From the NCBI GenBank assembly GCA_035274465.1, contig DATEOF010000093.1:1-64000 (forward strand): a stretch of 64,000 nucleotides of DNA, written 5' to 3'. This DNA comes from JADGRF01 sp035274465. GTDB lineage: Bacteria > Myxococcota_A > Polyangia > Polyangiales > JAFGIB01. Below, piece by piece: positions 34,532-42,645 of this stretch (position 1 is its first letter; every line of letters begins with the position of its first letter). The notes beneath the pieces were generated by a model, which saw only the letters and a list, made by a program, of their open reading frames with translations, had not been told where the DNA came from and ran no database searches. The position numbers and the translations under genes are program-made.

Positions 34532-35221
34532 ATGACAAACCACACACACGATGGAAACGGGTCCGTTCGGAGTGTCAGAGTCTTGGGTTGCATCGGCCTC
34601 GTGCTGATGACTTCGAGTTGCGCCGGCGAGTCAGTATCCGCCGCCAATCCAGCACCTGCAGCGAGTGCGGGCGACGAACCACCACCACAACAACGACAGG
34701 CAACCACGCTGACCGCGGCTTCGACAACACCGGCCGTGGCCGGGCGTGGGTACCTCACCGTGCAGTGCAAGGTCGCCGGCAAAGTAGCGCCTGCACACGC
34801 GCGGCTCATCGTCGGTGAGAACAGCAGAGACATCGAGCTGGGCAGCGAGATCAACGTGGAAGCCGGAGCGCAGCGCGTCGAAGTGACGGTTGCAGATGCC
34901 GCCACGCTCGTCGATCTGCCCACGCGACAGTTCGAGGCGTTCGTCGAACCACACAAGAAAGCCAAGCTCGAGGCGGTGTTTCCCTGGGCCAAGGTGCAGC
35001 TGAAGCTTCTCGTCCACGGGAAAGAACAGCCGCCGACGGCACTCAAGCTCATCCGAGATGGCAATGCGGTGGCCGAGGTCAAGTCAGGCCCGCCGGCGTT
35101 CATGGTCTCGCCGGGGACCTACGACGTCGAGGTCACGTTGCGCGGCAAGCCGGTCCGCGCCAGCCGTCTCGCGTTCTTCGAAGGCTCGGAACAGATCATC
35201 CCGGTCGTAGCGAATCGTTGA
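34532..35221 (+). CDS. Lipoprotein with PEGA-like beta domains
   Basis: 229 residues. The hydrophobic part (VLGCIGLVLMTSSC) ends in a lipobox-like site with Cys30 after an unusually long 18-residue n-region; a later start is possible. A Pro/Gln/Ala linker (to about 70) is followed by two beta-sandwich-like repeats: GYLTVQCKVAGKVAPAHARL...VEVTVAD and VQLKLLVHGKEQPPTAL...TYDVEVTLRG. The PG-x-Y/H-x-V pattern in SPGTYDVEVTLRGKPV is that of PEGA domains. Convergent with the response regulator gene, two bases between stops. Role unknown; perhaps surface or carbohydrate binding. Confidence 0.75.
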   Translation: MTNHTHDGNGSVRSVRVLGCIGLVLMTSSCAGESVSAANPAPAASAGDEPPPQQRQATTLTAASTTPAVAGRGYLTVQCKVAGKVAPAHARLIVGENSRDIELGSEINVEAGAQRVEVTVADAATLVDLPTRQFEAFVEPHKKAKLEAVFPWAKVQLKLLVHGKEQPPTALKLIRDGNAVAEVKSGPPAFMVSPGTYDVEVTLRGKPVRASRLAFFEGSEQIIPVVANR

Positions 35222-35222
35222 G

Positions 35223-35588
35223 CTACGACCCGATCAGCTTCGTCACGGCAGCCAACAGCGCCTCGGCGTTGAACGGTTTGGTGATCCAGCCGTTCGCGCC
35301 GGCGTTCTTGGCGCGCTCGACGAGAGTCGGATGCCGTTCGGACGTGAGCATGATGACTGGTATCGCCGCATAGCGCGGGTTCTTCCGCAGGACTTCGAGC
35401 ATCTCCAGCCCGTTCATCCGCGGCATGTTGATGTCGCAGATCACCAGCGAGATTCCGCTGCGAGCCAGCATCAATAGGCCTGCACGGCCGTCGTCTGCCT
35501 CGACGATGCCGTAGCCCGACTGCTTGAGAGCCAGACCGACCTGCTGTCTCACCGTGGGCGCGTCATCGACGAGCAGGATCGTCTTTAC
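35223..35588 (-). CDS. CheY-like receiver domain with no conventional start codon
   Basis: The frame reads (V)KTILLVDDAPTVRQQVGL, with the acidic pair in LLVDD, phosphoacceptor in LVICDINMPRMNG, Thr in MLTSER and Lys in ITKPFN, so the domain is complete. The natural N-terminus would be at GTA 35588, which is not a start codon, and a stop TAG lies further upstream with no ATG/GTG/TTG between. The first usable codon, GTG 35552, would delete the acidic pair. Either a start codon has mutated (ATG to GTA would need two changes), a non-canonical start (ATC/CTG nearby) is used, or the gene is dead. No ribosome binding site is evident. Confidence 0.6.
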   Translation of the reverse strand, partial: VKTILLVDDAPTVRQQVGLALKQSGYGIVEADDGRAGLLMLARSGISLVICDINMPRMNGLEMLEVLRKNPRYAAIPVIMLTSERHPTLVERAKNAGANGWITKPFNAEALLAAVTKLIGS

Positions 35589-35731
35589 AGCTGACTGTTC
35601 TGGGAGACCGGGACGGATAGTTTGCTAGTTTTAGTCGACTAGCGGCGCCAAGCAATGCTGGTCGAACGACCACACTCGAGCATACTAGCGCGACGGGTCG
35701 TGTACGTCTCGAGCTACACCGCCCTCGACTC

Positions 35732-36934
35732 TCACACTCCATCGGCGACGACTGCCTGGTAGACCTCTTCGAGCGTGGTCAAACCGTTCACGGCCTTACT
35801 CAGGCCGTCGCGGAACATGCTCACGAGGCCCTGCTGTTGCGCGATCTTGTAGAGGTCCGGCTCGGACAGATTGGAGCAGATGCCGTCGCGGAGTTGCGGC
35901 ACGATCGGCAGCACCTCCTGGATACCGATGCGCCCGCGGAACCCGAGCTTGCCGCACTCGTCACAACCGACCGCTTGATAGAGCTGGTGCTCGGGCCGCA
36001 GCCCACATTGCGCGGCGATCTCGGCGGTCGGCTGGTACGCGCGCCGGCAGGTCTTGCACAGCCTGCGTACGAGCCGCTGGCTGACCGCGCCGATCAAGCC
36101 CGTGCCGACCAGGAAGCTCGGCGCGCCCATCTCGACCAGGCGTGAGACCGCACCGATCGCGCTGTTCGTGTGCAACGTTCCGAGGACGAGGTGACCTGTC
36201 AGCGAGGCCTGGACTGCGAGTTGCGCGGTCTCGGGATCGCGAATCTCGCCGACCAAGATGATGTCGCAGTCTTGTCGCAAGAACCCGCGGAGAAGCTTGG
36301 CGAACGTCAGCCCGATTTCGGTGTTGACCTGGGCCTGGTTGACGTCCTCGAGCCGACCCTCCACGGGGTCCTCGATGGTCTGGATGTTGCGCCAGTCTTG
36401 CCGCAGGTGGTTGATCGCCGCGTACAGCGCGGTGGTCTTGCCGCTGCCCGCCGGCCCGCAGTGCAGAAGCAACCCGTGCGGCTTGGCCAGCAGCTCCTCG
36501 TAGATGCGGATGTTGCGGTCGGTATAACCGACGACCTTGAAGTCGAGCTTCGAGAGGTTCTGCATCAGTACGCGGATGACAGCCTTCTCACCCTCGAGCA
36601 TCGGCACTGTCGCAACTCGGTACTCGCGCGGACCTTCGGGCGTTGCCACCGAGAACCGCCCATCCTGCGGCAATCGCTTCTCGGAGATGTCCAGCCGCGC
36701 CAGGACCTTGATTCGCGAGACGACCTGCGCCTGGAGCTCGATCGGAAACTCCTTCCAGACCTTGAGGCGACCGTCGATGCGCAGCCGGAACAACAGCCGA
36801 TCTGCATGAGGTTCGATATGGATGTCGCTCGCCCGGTACTGGTTGGCCACGTCGAGGCACTGGTCCAGGACGAGCTGGGCGTTGTAGTCGCTGTTGCGAG
36901 TTCCTTCGGGCGCTCCGCTCCGCGGCCTGTTCAT
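35732..36934 (-). CDS. GspE/PilB-family secretion ATPase lacking the N-terminal domain
   Basis: 400 residues. Contains the core ATPase only: N2-like SDIHIEPHADRLLFRLRIDG, Walker A GPAGSGKTTALY, Asp box TIEDPVEGRLEDVNQ, Walker B ILVGEIRDPETAQLA, His box TGHLVLGTLHTNSA, and the tetracysteine zinc region (CKTC, then CDECGKLGFRGR). The MshEN/N1 domain of typical PilB/GspE proteins (about 150 residues) is missing. It would drive a type II secretion or type IV pilus-like system. No other pil/gsp genes are in the window, so its partners are elsewhere. It precedes the receiver gene by about 140 bases on the same strand. Confidence 0.92.
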   Translation of the reverse strand: MNRPRSGAPEGTRNSDYNAQLVLDQCLDVANQYRASDIHIEPHADRLLFRLRIDGRLKVWKEFPIELQAQVVSRIKVLARLDISEKRLPQDGRFSVATPEGPREYRVATVPMLEGEKAVIRVLMQNLSKLDFKVVGYTDRNIRIYEELLAKPHGLLLHCGPAGSGKTTALYAAINHLRQDWRNIQTIEDPVEGRLEDVNQAQVNTEIGLTFAKLLRGFLRQDCDIILVGEIRDPETAQLAVQASLTGHLVLGTLHTNSAIGAVSRLVEMGAPSFLVGTGLIGAVSQRLVRRLCKTCRRAYQPTAEIAAQCGLRPEHQLYQAVGCDECGKLGFRGRIGIQEVLPIVPQLRDGICSNLSEPDLYKIAQQQGLVSMFRDGLSKAVNGLTTLEEVYQAVVADGV

Positions 36935-37684
36935 CCCAAGAGACCCTCTGCAAACTGATGCATCATTTACGATAGTCGCGCCGTCGCCTAAAACGAAGCA
37001 AGAAATGCGTTAGCTCCATGGTAGGTGCGGAGCGCACGGTGTTCAGATCAGGGAGAACTCGTCACGCTGCGACTCTCATACATCCGCAATGGATGCTCGT
37101 CGTCCTGATGTAGCGCCGCAACACGTTCTTTGCGCTCAGGCGCGCCTCGATACGACGGCGTCGCGCTCACGCGTCTGGCGCCCAATCCACAGCTCGCCAC
37201 GCTTCGCGTGCAGCTGCGAGCGGCAGAGGCTGGAGTGGGGAAATCTTCCTGGGCCGCTGGCGCAATCGCCTCGCGCTGCCGACACCGAGCTCACCGTCAC
37301 CCGCACACGCAGGGCTCGGAGAGCGTGACTCGACTCCACGTATCACGCGCAAATCTGTGGATGGAATAGCGGGAAATCAGGCCCGCGAAACCCTTCATAT
37401 ATCCCGGCATGCGTACATTTGACTTGCCTCGCGCGCGTACATCCGTACATTGCTCACGTTTCGCCACGAAGAAGTCGTCGATGAGTTGCCGTTATAGCGT
37501 CCCACACGAGCTCGAACCGCCCAGTACCTGCGGCGTTCGCGTGGCGCCTATGCACTCGTCCTCTCGACTCGGCTGGTCGCTCGCGTTCGCTTCAACGTAG
37601 TGACGCTCACTCGGCCCGACCGGCCTCGCAACGCGGAGCAGTACGCGCTCCGCGTGATCTTCGTTTCTTACATCTGGAGTTGTC
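36935..37684. other. Long intergenic region, no gene seen
   Basis: About 750 bases without a convincing gene; several short open frames exist on both strands but lack ribosome sites and family resemblance. A cluster of the pentamer-like unit GTACAT occurs three times between 37410 and 37455 (GTACATTTG, GTACATCC, GTACATTGC) in an otherwise lower-GC stretch, which could be a regulator-binding array upstream of the MATE gene. A GGAG ribosome site just before 37685 belongs to that gene. Confidence 0.4.
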
Positions 37685-39229
37685 ATGTCTGTCGAACAAA
37701 CTGCACCCGTCGGCCTGTTGGCCGAGAGGCGGCCCGGAGCGATCGTCGAGGTCGCTGCGCTCGCCGGCCCGGTCGTGCTGCAGTCCCTCTCCGAGACGGC
37801 GATGCACGTCGTCGACAGCGCGATGCTCGGCAGACTCGGCACCGCTCCACTCGCTGCAGCCGGGTTCTCGGGCACGTGGATCTGGACGTTGCTCGTGCCG
37901 TTCGCGGGCCTGGCCGCCGGCGTGCAGACGTTCGTGTCGCGCAACGTGGGCGCCAAACGGCGCGCCGACTGTGGTGGCTGGGTCTGGCAAGCGTTCTGGC
38001 TGGCTATGCCCACCATCGTGCTCTGGAGCGCGCTCGTCGCCTGCTTTTTGTCGCCGCTGCTCGCGTTCATCGGCACCGAGGCAGAGCTGCACCGACTCGC
38101 CGTGGACTACGGCCTGGCGCGCCTGCTGGGTGCCCCTGCCGTCGTGGCGGAGTTCGCGCTGTGCGCATTCTTCCTGGGCATCGGTGACACGCGCACGCCG
38201 CTGCGAGCGGCCGTGATCGGTATGTCGCTGAACTTGCTGCTCGCGTGGCTGTTGATCTTCGGCCATTGCGGGCTGCCCGCGCTCGGTGTCGCCGGAGCGG
38301 GCATCGCGCAGAGCATCGGAAGCTACGTGATGGTGGCTGTCATGCTCCGCACGTTCCTGCGCCCTCCCCTGCGCGTGCGTTACGCAACCGCGCCGTGCCG
38401 CCCCGATCGCGCCGCGATCGAGCGCTTCGCTTCCACGAGCGCCCCGATCGGCGGCCAGTGGCTGCTCGACATGCTGACGTTCGCGGTGTTCAGCTCGATC
38501 GTCGCGAAGATGGGTGAGACCGCGATGGCCGCGAGTCAAGCGATGCTGCAGCTGCTCGCGATGTCGTTCATGCTGGCGACGGCTCTCGGCAGCGCAGGCG
38601 GCACGCTGATCGGCCGCTACCTCGGCGCGGGTGACCTGGATGCTGCGAGGCGTAGCCATCGCTCCGCGGTCGTGCTCGCGCTCGGCTTCGCGCTGGTCGT
38701 GGCAGTGTTGTTCCTCAGCGTGCCCGAGGCGCTGCTCGGTCTATTCACTGGCGACCGTGATGTGCTGCACCTCGCCCGGCCGCTGCTCGCGCTCGGAGCG
38801 CTGTTCCAGCTGGTCGATGTGCTGGGACACGTCGCTGGGGGCTCGCTGCGCGGTGCCGGCGATACACGCTGGCCCTTCCTGGCACACGCCTGCCTCGCGT
38901 GGCTCGTGCGCGTGCCTGCGGTCTGTCTCGGCGCAATCGTGCTGGAGGGTGGCGTGCTCGGAGCCTGGGTCGGCGAGCTCGTTTACGCCGCGCTGCTGGG
39001 TGCCCTACTGATGCGCCGCTTCAGCGCGTGCGGACCTCGCCGCGCTGTGGGCAGCCAGGCAGCTTTGAACGGAACCGATCAGCTCGCTGATCTCAAACGG
39101 CTTGCGGATGACTGTATGGATGCCCGCCGGAGTGCTGGACGGAGGCAGACCCTCCGCATGGCCCGTGACGAGGATCACGGGCACCTCGGGTCGGAGTGCC
39201 CGAACGCGCTGCGCGAGCTCGAGGCCTGA
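37685..39229 (+). CDS. MATE-family multidrug/toxin efflux transporter
   Basis: 514 residues with twelve predicted membrane helices in two homologous halves. Signature segments include VVLQSLSETAMHVVDSAMLGRLG, TWIWTLLVPFAGLAAGVQTFVSRNVGA and, in the second half, AMAASQAMLQLLAMSFMLATALGSAGGTLIGRYLGAG. It exports cationic or other drugs by Na+ or H+ antiport. The membrane domain ends near residue 440 (ALLMRRF); the last ~70 residues are hydrophilic and antisense to the receiver gene at 39005-39328, so the C-tail may be a product of lost stop codon. GGAG lies upstream of ATG 37685. Confidence 0.92.
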   Translation: MSVEQTAPVGLLAERRPGAIVEVAALAGPVVLQSLSETAMHVVDSAMLGRLGTAPLAAAGFSGTWIWTLLVPFAGLAAGVQTFVSRNVGAKRRADCGGWVWQAFWLAMPTIVLWSALVACFLSPLLAFIGTEAELHRLAVDYGLARLLGAPAVVAEFALCAFFLGIGDTRTPLRAAVIGMSLNLLLAWLLIFGHCGLPALGVAGAGIAQSIGSYVMVAVMLRTFLRPPLRVRYATAPCRPDRAAIERFASTSAPIGGQWLLDMLTFAVFSSIVAKMGETAMAASQAMLQLLAMSFMLATALGSAGGTLIGRYLGAGDLDAARRSHRSAVVLALGFALVVAVLFLSVPEALLGLFTGDRDVLHLARPLLALGALFQLVDVLGHVAGGSLRGAGDTRWPFLAHACLAWLVRVPAVCLGAIVLEGGVLGAWVGELVYAALLGALLMRRFSACGPRRAVGSQAALNGTDQLADLKRLADDCMDARRSAGRRQTLRMARDEDHGHLGSECPNALRELEA

Positions 39230-39328
39230 GAGCTCCGGCATGCGGTAGTCGGTGATCGACAGATCGAAACGCGGCTCCGTGGGCTGAAACCACTCGAGCG
39301 CTGCAAGCGGCGAGGTCGCGACGCTCAC
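39005..39328 (-). CDS. Truncated CheY-like receiver, overlapping the MATE gene antisense
   Basis: 107 residues from GTG 39328. It contains the phosphoacceptor in SITDYRMPELSG, the Thr in ILVTGHAEG and the Lys in VIRKPFE, but begins at SVATSPLAALEWF, so the first strand and the acidic Asp pair are absent. In-frame sequence upstream (to a TGA near 39396) does not contain them either. It also shares 225 bases with the 3' end of the MATE gene on the other strand. It is best seen as a degenerate receiver, possibly a pseudogene. Confidence 0.5.
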   Translation of the reverse strand: MSVATSPLAALEWFQPTEPRFDLSITDYRMPELSGLELAQRVRALRPEVPVILVTGHAEGLPPSSTPAGIHTVIRKPFEISELIGSVQSCLAAHSAARSARAEAAHQ

Positions 39329-39399
39329 GTCGCGCGCTAGTATCGCAAGGGCAACTGCAGGCCTGATTGAGCCATGCTCAGCCGCGCACAGTGATCAGC

Positions 39400-41265
39400 T
39401 CAGGAGCCAGTCTTCACGGCACCCGTGGGCTTCAGCTCGCGGATGTACGAGACGCGCGGGGCGGCCTCGGCGTCGGCCGCGGGTGGGTACAGCGACTCGA
39501 GCACCGCTTCGTAGCGCTCGTTGAACTTGCGGCGCTTGAACTTCAACGTAGGCGTGAGCATGCCGTTGGTCGGCGTGAACTCCTCGGCCTCGAGCACGAA
39601 GCGCTGTATGCGCTCGAAGCCCTTGAAGCGCTCGTTCGCGCTGTCGATCTCGCCTTCCAGCAGCGTCTGCACGCGCGACTCGGAGAGCAACGCTTCGCCT
39701 TCGGCCTCGATGCCGTTCTGCTTCGCCCACGCCGCGAGCGCCGTGAGATCAGGCACGATGAGCGCGACGTTGTACGGACGGTTGGCGCCGTACACCGCGC
39801 ACTGCTGGATGTACGGGCTCAAGGCCACCCGTTCTTCGAGCGGCACGGGCGCGACGTACTTGCCGTTCTCGAGCTTGTACAGCTCCTTGACGCGGCCGGT
39901 GATGTACAGGTACCCGTCCTCGTCGATGCGGCCGATGTCACCGGTGCGCAGGCCGCCTTCGGGTGTGAGCGAGTCGCGCGACTCGTCGGGCTTCTTGTAG
40001 TAGCCGCTCATCACGCCCTTGCCGTAGACGATCACTTCGCCTTCGCCCGGGCCTGCTCCGGAAACCGTGGGGTCGAGCTCGATGCGCACACCCGGCAGCG
40101 CCTTGCCGACCGAGCCGAGGCGAATCTCGCCGAACGGCTGAGCCGTGGTCACGCCGCCGGTCTCGGTCAAGCCGTAGCCCTCGTAGACCTGAATGCCGAG
40201 CGTATCCATGAACTCGGCGACCTCGCGCGCGAGCGCTGCAGCACCCGAGCACGCGTAGCGCAGCTGGCCGCCGAACACGCCGCGGATCAGCGGGAAGATG
40301 TTCTGCTCGGCACCCGCGAGCGCCTCTAGCTCTGCAGCCGTCGGCTGCTCGCCCCGGCGCTGCTTGGCGCGCGCGCCGAGCGCGGCCTGGAAGACCGGTT
40401 GACTCGCCATCAGCTTTTGTACGCCGTCGTAGATCTTGTTCCAGACGCGCGGCACGGCGAACAGGATCGTCGGCTTCACCTTGGGCATGTACTGCGCGAG
40501 CTGCGTGCCGTCCGGGCAGATCACGGTCGAGCCGCCGGTGACGATCGTGAGGTTCAGCTCGACGCTGCCTCCGAAGATGTGCGCCCAGGGCAAGAATGCG
40601 AGGCCGCGGTCATCGTTCGTGAGGACGACGTTGGCGAGCAGCGAGCTCACGTTCGTGCCGAGCGTGGCTTGGTTCAGCATCACGCCCTTGGGTCGCCCGG
40701 TCGTACCCGAGGTGTAGATCAGGAAGCCGAGCTCGTCTGCCTTCGGATGAAGCGCCGGAACCGGATGGCTCGCGCCGTATGCGAGCAGGCCCGCGTACGA
40801 GTTGGGATCATCGGCGGGCCCCTCGAAGTTCACGACATGGCGAAGCTTCGGCAGACGATCGCGCAGCGGCGCGAGACGCTTCGCGATGACGTCGTTCGCG
40901 ACGAAGCAGACCGTGCTCTCGGAGTCGTCCAGGATGTACTCCCAGTCGTATTCCTCTTGCGCCTCGTACATCGGTACGTAGTGCCCGCCGAGACTCATGA
41001 CCGCGTGCGCGCCGACTGCCCACTCCAGGCGGTTGTTGGAGATCACGGCCACCGCCTGACCGCGCTGCACGCCCAACTTCGCGAGCCCGGACCGCAAGCG
41101 CGCCACGAGCTCCGCGAACTCGCGGTACGTGGTCCACTGGATCGTGTCGCCGGGTAGCTCGAGCTTTCCGAACAAGGGTTTGTCAGCGAACTGCGCTACG
41201 GCGGACTCGAGCATTTCGACGAGGTTCGAGAAGGCGGGGCGGAAGTCCTGCTGGGCGTTTGTCAT
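39400..41265 (-). CDS. Long-chain fatty-acid-CoA ligase (FadD15-like)
   Basis: 621 residues from ATG 41265; upstream in-frame codons to 41436 are unlike the family and are rejected. Substrate-entry and adenylation motifs are complete: IYTSGTTGRPKGVML (P-loop), YEGYGLTETGGV, then LRTGDIGRIDEDGYLYITGRVKELYKLENGKYVAP. The tail segments MLTPTLKFKRRKFNERY follow the long-chain ACS pattern (final catalytic Lys). It makes long-chain acyl-CoA from fatty acid, ATP and CoA at the membrane surface, as in lipid degradation or in producing complex lipids. It is divergent from the secreted protein gene at 41506. Confidence 0.93.
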   Translation of the reverse strand: MTNAQQDFRPAFSNLVEMLESAVAQFADKPLFGKLELPGDTIQWTTYREFAELVARLRSGLAKLGVQRGQAVAVISNNRLEWAVGAHAVMSLGGHYVPMYEAQEEYDWEYILDDSESTVCFVANDVIAKRLAPLRDRLPKLRHVVNFEGPADDPNSYAGLLAYGASHPVPALHPKADELGFLIYTSGTTGRPKGVMLNQATLGTNVSSLLANVVLTNDDRGLAFLPWAHIFGGSVELNLTIVTGGSTVICPDGTQLAQYMPKVKPTILFAVPRVWNKIYDGVQKLMASQPVFQAALGARAKQRRGEQPTAAELEALAGAEQNIFPLIRGVFGGQLRYACSGAAALAREVAEFMDTLGIQVYEGYGLTETGGVTTAQPFGEIRLGSVGKALPGVRIELDPTVSGAGPGEGEVIVYGKGVMSGYYKKPDESRDSLTPEGGLRTGDIGRIDEDGYLYITGRVKELYKLENGKYVAPVPLEERVALSPYIQQCAVYGANRPYNVALIVPDLTALAAWAKQNGIEAEGEALLSESRVQTLLEGEIDSANERFKGFERIQRFVLEAEEFTPTNGMLTPTLKFKRRKFNERYEAVLESLYPPAADAEAAPRVSYIRELKPTGAVKTGS

Positions 41266-41505
41266 CGGTCGGGTTCTCGCGAGGGTTGGCGTCGCAGAAT
41301 GAAACAGAGCAGCACTGTGCTTACACACACGCCCGCCGCAAGTGTTTTTTCGCCGATACCGAACGCGGAAAATCCGTAACCGCCCACCGAACCGGGAGGA
41401 CGCCGCTCCGAGCGATGACCCAGGATTGGGACACAACAGACCGAGAGGCTCCCTCGCGAGCCGGCCTGTGGCATCCTTCGGGCTGTGTATTTGTCCCAGG
41501 CTGCG

Positions 41506-42507
41506 ATGCGAGTGCGCGTTTGGGTCGTCGTCGTCGCGGCGCTGGCTGCCGCGGTCGCTGCATCCTTACCCGCGCGCTCACACGCGTGTAGCTGCGCCGC
41601 AGGCGGCCTCACGACGAACCCGGCCGACTCCGCGAACGATGTGCCTCGAAATCAGGCCATCGTGCTGAATGGGTGGTTCGAGCCAGACACGATCGCTCTG
41701 GTGAACCTCGACGGCCGACCGCACGCATTCGAGCTGCGGGCCTGGCAAGCCCAGGGTCCCTGCGGTGGCAGCTTCACGGCCGAGGTGATTCCAACCCCGG
41801 TACTCGATGCAGACACGCACTACGAGCTGCGCGTCATGCCCCGACCTTCGGTGGGAAACCCAGGCCTGGTCAGCGGGCCGACCGTCATCCGCTTCAGCAC
41901 GGGAGCAGAGCTCCTGCCCGACCCCGTGATGGCGCGACCGAGCGGGCGGCTGGCACTGGTGAAACCTCCGTCGAACGTCAGCACCAGTTGTGGCCCATTC
42001 GCAGCGACGGGCTGCCTGACCGTGGACGAGCCGACCGACGACCTCGAGCTCGTGCTGCGCGATGGCGACGAGATCTTCAGCGTGCTGAAGCCGGGTGAAG
42101 CCTACACGCCACTGACCTTGTTTAAAATGCCGACCTGCATCGACCTGCAGCGGCACGCGCCCACCGGCCGCCGATCGCCGCCGCTCACGTTCTGCGACGA
42201 TGATTTGAAGCTGCTGTCGCGCAGTCCAGCCGAGTGCAGCGCGGACTTCTTTGGCGGCGTGCGTACGGACGAGGCCGATCCAGAGCAACCGACGTTGCCG
42301 CAAGCGGCCGGTGCCTCGGGTGGCACGCCGGCATCAGCCTCGCACGGCAGCACTGCGGACTCGGAGCCCATGGCGACCGACTCGAGCGCCGTGCATCAGG
42401 AGTACGGCTGCACCGCGCTGGCGCCCCGGAATCCACCGCGCAGCGGCCTGACTGCAATGCTGCTGATCGCGCTCGTCGCGGTATCGCGCCTCCGCCGCAA
42501 ACGCTGA
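41506..42507 (+). CDS. Secreted protein with Ig-like domain and MYXO-CTERM-like tail
   Basis: 333 residues from ATG 41506; GTG 41485 is possible. Signal peptide of about 27 residues (MRVRVWVVVVAALAAA...SHA) is followed directly by CSCAAGG, so the mature end may be disulfide-linked or lipid-modified. Residues 30-130 look like a Big_5-type Ig domain (VPRNQAIVLNGWFEPDTIALV, VLDADTHYELRVMP). A Ser/Ala/Gly-rich linker leads to a C-terminal tail with one cysteine (YGCTALAP), a hydrophobic helix (GLTAMLLIALVAVS) and RLRRKR. That is the MYXO-CTERM layout, with a single-Cys variant of the motif. Function unknown. Confidence 0.65.
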   Translation: MRVRVWVVVVAALAAAVAASLPARSHACSCAAGGLTTNPADSANDVPRNQAIVLNGWFEPDTIALVNLDGRPHAFELRAWQAQGPCGGSFTAEVIPTPVLDADTHYELRVMPRPSVGNPGLVSGPTVIRFSTGAELLPDPVMARPSGRLALVKPPSNVSTSCGPFAATGCLTVDEPTDDLELVLRDGDEIFSVLKPGEAYTPLTLFKMPTCIDLQRHAPTGRRSPPLTFCDDDLKLLSRSPAECSADFFGGVRTDEADPEQPTLPQAAGASGGTPASASHGSTADSEPMATDSSAVHQEYGCTALAPRNPPRSGLTAMLLIALVAVSRLRRKR

Positions 42508-42645
42508 CAGGTGCCACGCGTTGGCGCCGCAGTGGCGCTACAAGCAGGCGCCCGCGGCCTTGCGCGGGCCGCGCCGCGGCCGCTGGAACCCTCTCGGTCG
42601 CCGTTTGTGTTCAGGCACGGGCTCTGCAATGGCCGCTGCACAGCC

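Noticed and set aside
36935..37684. Short open frames (60-80 residues) in the intergenic region
   Set aside because: Low complexity, biased toward Arg/Ser/Ala, no ribosome sites and no family likeness.
41266..41436. 57-residue N-terminal extension of the FadD15-like ligase
   Set aside because: It is not like the family and has no signal peptide or ribosome site; the ATG at 41265 matches the usual N-terminus.
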